From: a virus
IMG/VR virus record: IMGVR_UViG_3300023202_000383
Location: 62,001 to 126,000 of that record
Reading direction: 5' to 3' (one strand)
Length of the DNA: 64,000 nt
A model generated the notes under the pieces. The model ran no database searches and had not been told where the DNA came from. It saw only the letters and a program-made list of their open reading frames with translations. Below are positions 34,623 through 42,747 of the stretch, piece after piece. A program made the translations under genes and the position numbers. Each line of letters starts with the position of its first letter. The first letter of the stretch is position 1.

Positions 34623-36821
34623 ATGGGTAAATTAAAAGTACCTGAAGTAATAAATATACCTACCCAAAATATCCGTCAACTTTATTTTGACAACAATAAA
34701 GTTGAGGATCTTCTGGTCAGATATGTATGGACTGGATGCACGGATGTAAAAATGCGTGATGGGGTTATGGAGCATGCCGAAGAATTAATTAGGCAAATCA
34801 TTAGAGCTCATAATCTGCACAGAATATATCCTGGCCATGAAGAGTCGACATTTGGCGATTTGTTTCAGACTGCATGGGTTCAGATAGAAAAGACGCTATA
34901 TAAATATAAGGCCCGTCCCTACTGTGCATATTGCCATGATATGAATAGGCCTCAGGATTCGTGCTTGTATGTCCCTGGCCCAATCGAATATGGTATTCTG
35001 ACGCCAGAGGATGTGGCCAAGAAAAAACTCAAATGCCCTAACAAAAAATGTGAGAAATTTGGTAAAGCGCCGGACAAAATCATATATAGGGGAGAATCCA
35101 AAGTCTTCAACTTGTGGTGCGTCAGGCCAGAAACCACAATATTTGGAGTCAACGGTATAGATACCATTGATAATGTTTCTAGAAGAATTGGATATGATGA
35201 TAGAGAGGAAATGTGGACAATTGGTATGAATGGCAGCCCAAGAAAGGTTATTGCTGGAATTTCTAAGCCATTGACCAATGTTATCGATATCAGGACAGAA
35301 CTTGGTTACGAAATAGGATGTACACCAGAACATTCATTAATGTGCGATAGTGGATGGGAAAAAGCCAAGAATATTAAAATTGGCGATCTAGTAGCAATTG
35401 AATACAATCAACAATTTTATGTTGATAACAATAATATAGATATAGAATTAACAAAGAATAAACCTGGTTGCAGCGGCGTTCGGAATGATGATTGGCATCC
35501 TCCCAAAATGTTTAATGAAGAGTTATCATATATTTTGGGGCTATATGTGGCGGAGGGTTCGTGTTCAAAAACGCAAGTTGCTATATATAATATTGATAGT
35601 GATGTTGTAAATGCATTAGTAAATAACAATTTAGGGTTAAAATTTGTAAACCATCCGAAAAAACAGGTTACAATATGTTGCAATAAGAGGTTTTCTGAAT
35701 TTGTCGATAAACTTGGATTTGGAAACAAGGCCTGTGATAAACAAATACCACAAATAATGATGCGGATGTCTAAGGAAAACATCATAGCAATGATTAGGGG
35801 AATTGCTGATGGTGATGGTCATTCATCATCCCACAACGGCACTGTTGGATTTACTAGTACCTCAGTAAAATTGATAGACCAATTGAGAATGCTTTTGTTA
35901 AATCTTGGGTTACTTACTAAAATAAGTGTAGATAATAGAACAATCAATGAGTTTAGAAAAGGTAATAAAACTTATAAATCTAACAAGAGTATAGCATACC
36001 AATTGCAATTGCCGACAGATGATTCAAAAAGATTTTATGATACTGTAGGATTTGGTATTAAGCGTAAGCAGGCCAAACAAAATAAATTAAAGCAACCGAG
36101 GAGACACATATATGGTCTAAATGATAAATTCAGAAGATTATATAATAAATATGGCTGCGGTGATCTTGGATATGATAAGATTAGGACTGTTATACGAACG
36201 GATAGGACAAGATGTGTATTATCTACTGCTATAACTATGCTACATAATTGGTCTAAATTTTCTGATGATAAAGATTATAAATCTATAAAGAATATAATAG
36301 ACAAGCATATCTCGAGCGGCGTCAGATCTATATTGGTCCCAGTTATAGGCATTAGGGAAGGGATGAGTCCAGTACATGAAATATCTGTTGACTCAGAGGA
36401 TCATTCATATATAGCAAATGGTATAGTATCACACAATTCACAAGTTGCAAGAACTGTGATATTGGCATATATCAAAAAAGAAGGCAGAGATTATAAGAAT
36501 TCCGGTGCATATAAGAAGCACCTTGAAAGTCAGACTAGGTCTGATAGCGATAAGATGAATAGGTTCCTGGATGAAGCAACCGAGATATTGAAGTACAATA
36601 ATACCCATGCTGAGATATTAGAAGCGTTGAAGCACATAGTAAGAACTGATTCCAGACCATATGAAGGGATAATTGGCAAGCTTGTCAAGCATTCTGGGCA
36701 ATCCAGAGCCCAAGTCGCGGGGTTCTTGAGAATGATAAGGCTGAGATGCGACGAATTCACTGATTCGCCTCTAAATGAAGATATCGATAGAGAAAAGTCG
36801 TACTCTACAGATGACGAATAA
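34623..36821 (+). CDS. gp55-like late-transcription sigma factor interrupted by an intein
   Basis: 732 residues, of which 440 are intein. The 292-residue extein has a sigma region-2-like part (STFGDLFQTAWVQIEKTLYK), a Cys-rich insert (CAYCHDMNRPQDSC, CPNKKCEKF) and, across the splice site, KVFNLW joined to SQVARTVILAYIKKEGRDY, which fits the region-2 helix of phage late sigma factors. A C-terminal helical domain follows. In T4 gp55 directs host RNA polymerase to TATAAATA late promoters. The extein is longer than T4 gp55 (185) because of the zinc insert. Sigma identity is good but not certain. Confidence 0.7.
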   Translation: MGKLKVPEVINIPTQNIRQLYFDNNKVEDLLVRYVWTGCTDVKMRDGVMEHAEELIRQIIRAHNLHRIYPGHEESTFGDLFQTAWVQIEKTLYKYKARPYCAYCHDMNRPQDSCLYVPGPIEYGILTPEDVAKKKLKCPNKKCEKFGKAPDKIIYRGESKVFNLWCVRPETTIFGVNGIDTIDNVSRRIGYDDREEMWTIGMNGSPRKVIAGISKPLTNVIDIRTELGYEIGCTPEHSLMCDSGWEKAKNIKIGDLVAIEYNQQFYVDNNNIDIELTKNKPGCSGVRNDDWHPPKMFNEELSYILGLYVAEGSCSKTQVAIYNIDSDVVNALVNNNLGLKFVNHPKKQVTICCNKRFSEFVDKLGFGNKACDKQIPQIMMRMSKENIIAMIRGIADGDGHSSSHNGTVGFTSTSVKLIDQLRMLLLNLGLLTKISVDNRTINEFRKGNKTYKSNKSIAYQLQLPTDDSKRFYDTVGFGIKRKQAKQNKLKQPRRHIYGLNDKFRRLYNKYGCGDLGYDKIRTVIRTDRTRCVLSTAITMLHNWSKFSDDKDYKSIKNIIDKHISSGVRSILVPVIGIREGMSPVHEISVDSEDHSYIANGIVSHNSQVARTVILAYIKKEGRDYKNSGAYKKHLESQTRSDSDKMNRFLDEATEILKYNNTHAEILEALKHIVRTDSRPYEGIIGKLVKHSGQSRAQVAGFLRMIRLRCDEFTDSPLNEDIDREKSYSTDDE
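35118..36437 (+). mobile_element. LAGLIDADG intein in the sigma factor (440 aa)
   Basis: Starts with Cys (CVRPETTIFGVNG, block A), block B GYEIGCTPEHSLMC, endonuclease motifs LSYILGLYVAEGS and IRGIADGDGH, block F HEISVDSEDHSYIANG and ends GIVSHN followed by Ser. All splicing residues (Cys1, TxxH, His-Asn, +1 Ser) are present, so it should splice and may be an active homing element. Confidence 0.9.
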
Positions 36822-36841
36822 ATATAATTTGGAGGTTGCCT

Positions 36842-37510
36842 GTGTCAAAAGACATTAAAGAATCAAGTGTAGATCCTGTAGAAAGAGTACAGCGTAAAGT
36901 TAGAGGCAAGAAAGTTGGTAAGGATAAGAAAAAGCCTGAACCAACTGTAAGGCGTGACGCTGAGCCTGTAACAAAGAAGAAAAACGACCCCAACAATACT
37001 GCATATGGCAAGGGCAGTTTAAGGGGATCTAAACATAAGTGGATCAATAAGAGAAAATCCAGAGACTACCATAGAGCTGAAGAGTTTTTGCTCAGTTCAG
37101 AAAGCAAGCCCATATATGAAGTTATCGAAAATTTGTCAGATATTGATGATTTCTCGAGCATTGTACAGTTGATCGATAGGTTATTGGAAGAAGAAACCAA
37201 GTTTGATGATAATTGGTTATCTACGATCAGGGATACTGTAGTGACTATAGCCGAAGCCCGTGGTATGAGATCGGAGCCATTTGTTGTGAAAATTGGCGAC
37301 GAAGAGGGGCAGAAAAAAGCTGAGAGGAAAATGAAATCGTTGCTAAGGCAAGATATGTATGAGATGTTTACTCATAAATGGATAGAGAAGGTAATTGACA
37401 GAAAGCACAATATTATAAGATATTTTGCCGTAGCAGAACAATCTTATGGGGACAGGCTAAGAAAAGCGGAAGAAAATCCTAATATAGAAATTATAAAGAT
37501 CTTTTCTTAG
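36842..37510 (+). CDS. hypothetical protein with basic N-terminal tail
   Basis: 222 residues from GTG 36842 with GGAGG seven bases upstream; TTG 36836 is too close to that site. The first 80 residues are strongly basic (KVRGKKVGKDKKKPEP, KHKWINKRKSRDY), suggesting nucleic-acid binding; the rest is helical. It lies between the sigma factor and the head genes. No family recognised. Confidence 0.6.
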   Translation: MSKDIKESSVDPVERVQRKVRGKKVGKDKKKPEPTVRRDAEPVTKKKNDPNNTAYGKGSLRGSKHKWINKRKSRDYHRAEEFLLSSESKPIYEVIENLSDIDDFSSIVQLIDRLLEEETKFDDNWLSTIRDTVVTIAEARGMRSEPFVVKIGDEEGQKKAERKMKSLLRQDMYEMFTHKWIEKVIDRKHNIIRYFAVAEQSYGDRLRKAEENPNIEIIKIFS

Positions 37511-37544
37511 CAAAGATACTTTAGCTAAAATGGAGAATTTTACT

Positions 37545-38780
37545 ATGGATAGGTATGATCCGAAACTTATCGCTGAGCAGATGGATTTTGAACCAGAAGA
37601 TGTCGATGTCGATGTGAATGACGTCCCTTCTGACGTCCCTTCTGACGTCCCTTCTGACGTCCCTTCTGATGTCGCTGGCGATATGGATTATGATGCGCCT
37701 GATGACTATGATGTTCATGATGAAGGCGAAGATGAAGGCCCAGTTGTTCATCTTACAAGAGAGCTTTTAAAACAGCTAGTCCAGGAAGTCATGGAATTAG
37801 AACTTGGCGACTGGGTTGGCGACAGAGATCTCGCCAGTGAATTAGCAGACAAGGCCGAAGAGCTTTGTTGCGGCGATGAAGATGAAGCGGTCGATTTGAC
37901 CACTGAACATCTTGATGACCTTAAATCTGTCTTGTCGCCAGGAGATGAAGACGAAGATGAAGACGAAGATGGGGGCGAAGCTGGTGATGGTGGCGAAGAG
38001 GGCGACGAAGCTAGTGATGATGAGGGCGAAGATGACGGCGGCGATGATGAAGATTATGAAGACGACATGAAGAAGGGTGACTATGATAAGGACCCCCATG
38101 CTGCAGCCCTAGGCGGCAAGGGCGATGAGGAGGATCCACATGCCGCAGCATTAGGGCGAAAAGAAGATAAGGACGAGCAGGGCAACCCAATCCAGGAGAT
38201 GGCTGATTCCATGTGTGCTATTCCTGGGTGCCCGCATGAGTGTGCATGTAAGCAATGCTGCTGCTGCGAATCACATTGCGAATGTTTAGAGCAGGTTGGT
38301 CCTGGTGCTGAGATGATGGCTGGCGATTATGAAGAGGCGGACATGGAGGCTCATTGTGCTGCCGGTGATTATGAAAAAGATGAGGAGAGATATAGCGAGT
38401 CTCATAAGAAGCTCATCGGTCGCAACAAAGAAGTTGTGGAAGAGGACAAGAAAGAGGCCAAGCCTGAACCAAGAATCAAGCCACTAACTGAAAGTGGTAA
38501 AATTCGTCATATCATATCAGAGAGCGTTTCTAAAGTCGTCAAAAACATATCTGAATCGTACGATATGAAGTTTGAAGACACTAAAAATCCAGACATTGTA
38601 AAAATAGTGTCTGAGCACAAAGAATCTCAGCTTAAGTTAATCGAAGAGAATATCAACCTTGTTCTTGAAAGCAAGAGCTGGCTCATGAGTCGGGATGCAG
38701 AAAAGCTTATTGGATACAATAAATGCAGCCTTATCAAGCCAGAGAAGGCTAAGCATTATTACTTGTTGTTCGATAAGTAA
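37545..38780 (+). CDS. acidic head-module protein with Cys cluster and DPHAAALG motifs
   Basis: 411 residues from ATG 37545, which has ggag nine bases upstream; ATG 37530 has none. It contains four SDVP repeats, very acidic low-complexity blocks, two DPHAAALG motifs, a Cys-rich cluster (CAIPGCPHECACKQCCCCES) and a basic helical C-terminus. The same DPHAAALGRK motif ends the protein at 45822. Acidic, repeat-rich proteins near the portal and scaffold genes are often prohead core components; the possible cleavage sites PLTESG, IISES and NISES would fit. Function inferred from context only. Confidence 0.6.
   Translation: MDRYDPKLIAEQMDFEPEDVDVDVNDVPSDVPSDVPSDVPSDVAGDMDYDAPDDYDVHDEGEDEGPVVHLTRELLKQLVQEVMELELGDWVGDRDLASELADKAEELCCGDEDEAVDLTTEHLDDLKSVLSPGDEDEDEDEDGGEAGDGGEEGDEASDDEGEDDGGDDEDYEDDMKKGDYDKDPHAAALGGKGDEEDPHAAALGRKEDKDEQGNPIQEMADSMCAIPGCPHECACKQCCCCESHCECLEQVGPGAEMMAGDYEEADMEAHCAAGDYEKDEERYSESHKKLIGRNKEVVEEDKKEAKPEPRIKPLTESGKIRHIISESVSKVVKNISESYDMKFEDTKNPDIVKIVSEHKESQLKLIEENINLVLESKSWLMSRDAEKLIGYNKCSLIKPEKAKHYYLLFDK
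37620..37667 (+). repeat. four perfect 12-bp tandem repeats (gacgtcccttct)
   Basis: Four identical units coding Asp-Val-Pro-Ser in the acidic protein at 37545, followed by a diverged gatgtcgct unit. Perfect identity shows recent expansion. Confidence 0.9.
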
Positions 38781-38788
38781 GGAAAGTG

Positions 38789-38872
38789 ATGTCCGATAAA
38801 GATTTTATCAAGCGTATCGCTGGCCTAATAAGTGAAGATGCAGACGGCGGTAGTAGGAATTATCTGTTATAA
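38789..38872 (+). CDS. 27-aa peptide MSDKDFIKRIAGLISE...
   Basis: Has a good ribosome site (aaggaaagtgATG) 9 bp after the acidic protein gene, and its stop overlaps the 3' end of TerL on the other strand. LISED fits the I/LxE protease pattern. It could be a real small head peptide or a gene truncated at the TerL boundary. Confidence 0.4.
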   Translation: MSDKDFIKRIAGLISEDADGGSRNYLL

Positions 38873-41800
38873 TTAATATTATGTTTTCGGTGCGAGATCA
38901 CTTGTCTCGTATCTATCGGTCTACCACCTAGCTGGTTGGTAAATTTCGCTAGCTCTTGCTCCGGCGTCATTTGGTTATTGTTCATTGTCATCATAGTATA
39001 TGGCATCAATATATTGGGGTCATTTGTGTGCACCAGCTGAGCTTGATGCTGAGCCAAATTCGCTCGCTGCTTGGCTTCCAATACCATATCTTGGTCTTTA
39101 TTCTTGATTGGGATAAGCCCAGCTGCATCTTCTGCTACAGCATCATTAATGGCTACGAAGGCTAGAGCTGCGGCCATAACGAGGTCGTCGTGATTACCTC
39201 GACCTTTTTGCGCCCCAGTTTTACCGGTCTCGAATCCTAGTCTATTTCGTTCTTTGACGTAAATCACTAATTGATCTAACAGTCTTTCACTTCTTATATA
39301 ATATCCGTCACCTTCATTTTCTGATATGCAGATTTTCAACATCTTGTTTAATGTTGCTTTGCCAGATTGGCTAGTTGCAAATCCTATTGGGCCTAGCTGG
39401 TTTGTATTATGCCTCTTTTTCCTCCATAGAGATGGATAAAGCAGATCTTGCATGTCGTCTATAAAGCTGTCACCTATGCCAGTACGTTCTATGCATGCTA
39501 ATGCATTATTGTACCATCTTCCTAAATAATCGACTATTTTAGAGAATGTGTCTGGTCTGACCTTACCCAAGTATTCAGCAACTTGTTCCATCGTGTCTAC
39601 GTCGAATATCTGTATCGCTGAAAAGTCTTGGTTCTTGCCGGTTGCAATATCGACTCCCATTACATAAGTGTGTCCTGGGTTGTCGCTTACTAGTTTGCCG
39701 TTTTTCAGGACAGATTTATCTGGTTTTACTGGTTTTCTCCAGATTCTTAGACCTTCATCTGCTGTGTTTCCTCTAAACTCTAGGTGTTCTTTGTTGCCCG
39801 TTTGCGGATGTATATACTCAACAATATCGGCAGGAATTTCAGGTAGAAACGATTCATCCACCATTTTCATCACTCTAGCTATCGCGGTTGGGCTAAGGAC
39901 TGTACTGCCGCTGCCTATAAACTCAGCGAGAATTTCTTGCCTGAATAGGTGAGATTCACCCTTCTGTTGCATGTCACGGTATTCGCCTTCAAGCCAAGGC
40001 GACCAATATGGTCCGTATTTTTCTATTCTTGCTTTATCGCGGCATTTTTCAATGTCGTCTATTGGAGCAAGCCTTTTTTGCTCTCCGCTTACGTCATCTT
40101 TCCATTCAAGCGCCCAATCCATATCCCACCAATTTATTTCGATGGCATTAAAGTTATTCAAATCTTTCTTTGCGTCAGTCCATGTGCTCCAGTACCAGTT
40201 GCCAAGGCCATTTGGAGTCTGGTGACCTATAAATCCATTATAAGATACTGAATGTGCCCACTTGTCTTCGTTGTTGTCCGGTAGCGAGAAATCATAGACT
40301 TCTTTATTTGAATAATCTACAGATTCTATTTTAGACCAAATTATTTTGTCGTTTATATAATCACCATATTTAGAAACGTCAATATTGTTTTGAGAAGCAA
40401 CATTTAACAGTTTTAAAAGTACCTTTCTGCTTACATTTTTCTTGTGTCGAGCCTTATTGCTCAATACGACATTCAAATTTAACCCATATTTGTGTTTTAG
40501 TGTCCAAGTACCAAATGGCAAATCATCAAATATTTCTTTACATATTTTGTGCCCGTTTGGTATGATATCATAACTAGTGCCACTTCTTGTGCCTTCGCAC
40601 AGCGATCGGTTTTTTTGTTTTCTATCAAATCCAAATTTTATTTCATCAAAAAAGATTGATGAATAATATTTACTGCATTCTATAATATAGGTATCATGAT
40701 TGTGCTGTGATACCTTGGTCTTTTTATTGTTCTTAATATATTCATTTGCTGATTCCGCTGTTCTTATGCGTTGTGTTGTAATTACCCCGAAGTTGTTTAA
40801 TATGATACGTATTTGTTTGGCTAGATCGGCCGATGTTGTTGTATATCCAACTAGCCCATCGCGTTTTCTGCTGTGGCCATCTCCGTCATACATTCCAGAC
40901 AGTAGTGATGCGATGATTTGTTTGCTGCATTGCATCAATCTGTTTGGTATTCGCTTATTCGGCGCATTGGTATGTTCAAATCCTAAATGCAACATTAGTT
41001 CCCACAAATTAGTGGAAAAAATTTGCCAATGGATTCCATCAGTATTTGTCCACGGCAATTTTAGTCTGTCAAGAACGCGAGATATATCATCGCCGCAGGT
41101 TATGGTAATCTTGTGGCTATTGCAATTTTTGGAACTATATACAGACCCCTCGGCAATATACAGGCCGAATAAATAAGCCAAATCTGGTGTGATTTTGGCT
41201 GGGTTAAATGGGTACTTAACGTTTGTTGATGGGTCAAATCCAGTTATGCTAGTGTTGTCACCCCAGCAGTTCATGCCATATTGTGTCGATAACCAATCGC
41301 CTATCTCTAATTCAGACAATGCATACCACCCAAATCCTTTGTTTTGTTTATAGGCATACATTTGATGTGCTAGCGACCCTTCAATTTCGCCATATCGTGT
41401 TGTCAACTTTTTTGTATCTGCCACTCCGCTGTTGTAGAAAAAACCACCTTCTCTTAATTTATTACGACCCAAAACGTTGTATTTGGGAACAGCATATGTG
41501 CCAGATTGTTTGTCGTTTATAAAATTATCGACTAGCGTTGGACCTTGATCAGTTACTACATATGTGCCCTTAGGAACACATGATATGACTATCAGAGCAC
41601 CACCATGCATGAGAGTAGACCTACCGGCAGCCCACATCGCTTCCATGTGCGGCATGAACGCTGCCTCGTCGATGATATTCAATGATGAGGCGTATGATCT
41701 AAGTGTATCTGGCGACGATGTCAGAGATCGTATAGTAGATCCATTGGTGAATCCGAACTGATGCTCGTTATCGATTGGAGTCTGCCATATCTGCTTCATC

Positions 41801-42144
41801 CAATCTGGGAGATTATTATATACAAATTTTACGTTTCTATTTAAGAATTCTTTAGCTTCGAGATCTCTTTTGGAGACTATTAGTATTGTCTTATTGCTAT
41901 GGAACATAGCAAACCATAAACAATATGCCCCAGTAAGCGTAGAGACGCCCGTTTGTCTACATTTTTTAAAAATATTGAATTGGTGATTCCTAAAATCTTC
42001 GAGACACCTTTTTTGATAACTAAATAATTGGAAGTCGAGCAATCCAATGCTCGGGTGTTTGATCTTGCAGAATGTCTGTATAAAGTATGATACTGATTTC
42101 TTACATCTACCAATCAGTATTTTTAGTTTATCTGCGTCTGACAT
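38860..42144 (-). CDS. terL: terminase large subunit interrupted by an intein
   Basis: 1094 residues, 640 of extein and 454 of intein, on the minus strand. ATPase: KKCRQTGVSTL at 60-70 (Walker A type), SLNIIDEAAF at about 154-163 (Walker B with catalytic Glu) and ALIVIS joined after splicing to TPNGLGNWYW, the STPNG coupling motif. Nuclease: HTYVMGVDIATGKNQDFSAI, LACIERTGIGDSFIDD and RGNHDDLVMAAALA carry the acidic residues of the RNase H-like domain. TerL drives ATP-dependent packaging and cuts the concatemer. It is divergent from the TerS-like and portal genes. Confidence 0.93.
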   Translation of the reverse strand: MSDADKLKILIGRCKKSVSYFIQTFCKIKHPSIGLLDFQLFSYQKRCLEDFRNHQFNIFKKCRQTGVSTLTGAYCLWFAMFHSNKTILIVSKRDLEAKEFLNRNVKFVYNNLPDWMKQIWQTPIDNEHQFGFTNGSTIRSLTSSPDTLRSYASSLNIIDEAAFMPHMEAMWAAGRSTLMHGGALIVISCVPKGTYVVTDQGPTLVDNFINDKQSGTYAVPKYNVLGRNKLREGGFFYNSGVADTKKLTTRYGEIEGSLAHQMYAYKQNKGFGWYALSELEIGDWLSTQYGMNCWGDNTSITGFDPSTNVKYPFNPAKITPDLAYLFGLYIAEGSVYSSKNCNSHKITITCGDDISRVLDRLKLPWTNTDGIHWQIFSTNLWELMLHLGFEHTNAPNKRIPNRLMQCSKQIIASLLSGMYDGDGHSRKRDGLVGYTTTSADLAKQIRIILNNFGVITTQRIRTAESANEYIKNNKKTKVSQHNHDTYIIECSKYYSSIFFDEIKFGFDRKQKNRSLCEGTRSGTSYDIIPNGHKICKEIFDDLPFGTWTLKHKYGLNLNVVLSNKARHKKNVSRKVLLKLLNVASQNNIDVSKYGDYINDKIIWSKIESVDYSNKEVYDFSLPDNNEDKWAHSVSYNGFIGHQTPNGLGNWYWSTWTDAKKDLNNFNAIEINWWDMDWALEWKDDVSGEQKRLAPIDDIEKCRDKARIEKYGPYWSPWLEGEYRDMQQKGESHLFRQEILAEFIGSGSTVLSPTAIARVMKMVDESFLPEIPADIVEYIHPQTGNKEHLEFRGNTADEGLRIWRKPVKPDKSVLKNGKLVSDNPGHTYVMGVDIATGKNQDFSAIQIFDVDTMEQVAEYLGKVRPDTFSKIVDYLGRWYNNALACIERTGIGDSFIDDMQDLLYPSLWRKKRHNTNQLGPIGFATSQSGKATLNKMLKICISENEGDGYYIRSERLLDQLVIYVKERNRLGFETGKTGAQKGRGNHDDLVMAAALAFVAINDAVAEDAAGLIPIKNKDQDMVLEAKQRANLAQHQAQLVHTNDPNILMPYTMMTMNNNQMTPEQELAKFTNQLGGRPIDTRQVISHRKHNINYNR
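40219..41580 (-). mobile_element. LAGLIDADG intein in TerL (454 aa), ending in Gln
   Basis: Cys1 is residue 189 (CVPKGTYVVTDQGPTLVDNF). Endonuclease motifs LAYLFGLYIAEGS and ASLLSGMYDGDGH. Block F is VYDFSLPDNNEDKWAHSVSY and the end is GFIGHQ followed by Thr. A C-terminal Gln replaces the usual Asn; such inteins are known and can splice. Insertion is exactly between Ser and Thr of the STPNG motif. Confidence 0.9.
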
Positions 42145-42208
42145 AATTTCTCCATATACTTGTTACTATAGTATATTTTCTATCAAATTTTTGTATAGGA
42201 GAGTCTGT

Positions 42209-42712
42209 ATGCCAGAAAAAGATCCCGAAAAAGATTTGGAATTAGATGATGATTTGATGGACATACTCGATTCTGTGGAAGAAGAGGAGTCGGGTGAAGA
42301 AGTCAAGTCTAAACCCAAAAAAGAAGTCGAAACTATCGAGGCCACTAGCGATTCTGATTCGACTGCAGATGACAGCGGTCCGTCAGAACTTCAGAGAGTA
42401 TTGGATGATTTCGACTCGATTAAGAGAGATTTGCTATATTCGTTCCAGGAAGACAGAGACAAGATACAAAATTTTGTTGATTATTTAGAGAAAGAATTGC
42501 AAAGTGACCCCAAGAGTTATTATGTTGAGGGCATATCTTCTCTCTTGTCAACAAAAGCCAGTATTTCCAGCAACGCCATAAGAGTGCTTGATTCTATTGC
42601 TAAAATTGTATCTGCTTCGAAGAACCATCCTGGAATATCTCAAAGCGAATCGCCTGTTTCGCCGAAAGATTTGGATAAGTACCTTGGAAAGTTTGACGAA
42701 GAAGCGCCATAA
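42209..42712 (+). CDS. putative terminase small subunit
   Basis: 167 residues from ATG 42209 (tataggagagtctgtATG). Acidic N-terminus (LELDDDLMDILDSVEEEE), then helical text (ELQRVLDDFDSIKRDLLYSF, NFVDYLEKELQ, ISSLLSTKASISSNAIRVLD) similar in layout to the T4 gp16 central helices. Its place between TerL (divergent) and portal fits a TerS. The sequence signature is weak. Confidence 0.5.
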   Translation: MPEKDPEKDLELDDDLMDILDSVEEEESGEEVKSKPKKEVETIEATSDSDSTADDSGPSELQRVLDDFDSIKRDLLYSFQEDRDKIQNFVDYLEKELQSDPKSYYVEGISSLLSTKASISSNAIRVLDSIAKIVSASKNHPGISQSESPVSPKDLDKYLGKFDEEAP

Positions 42713-42747
42713 TTGTATTTTACAATTGGAAATATTAAGAGAAGCTA

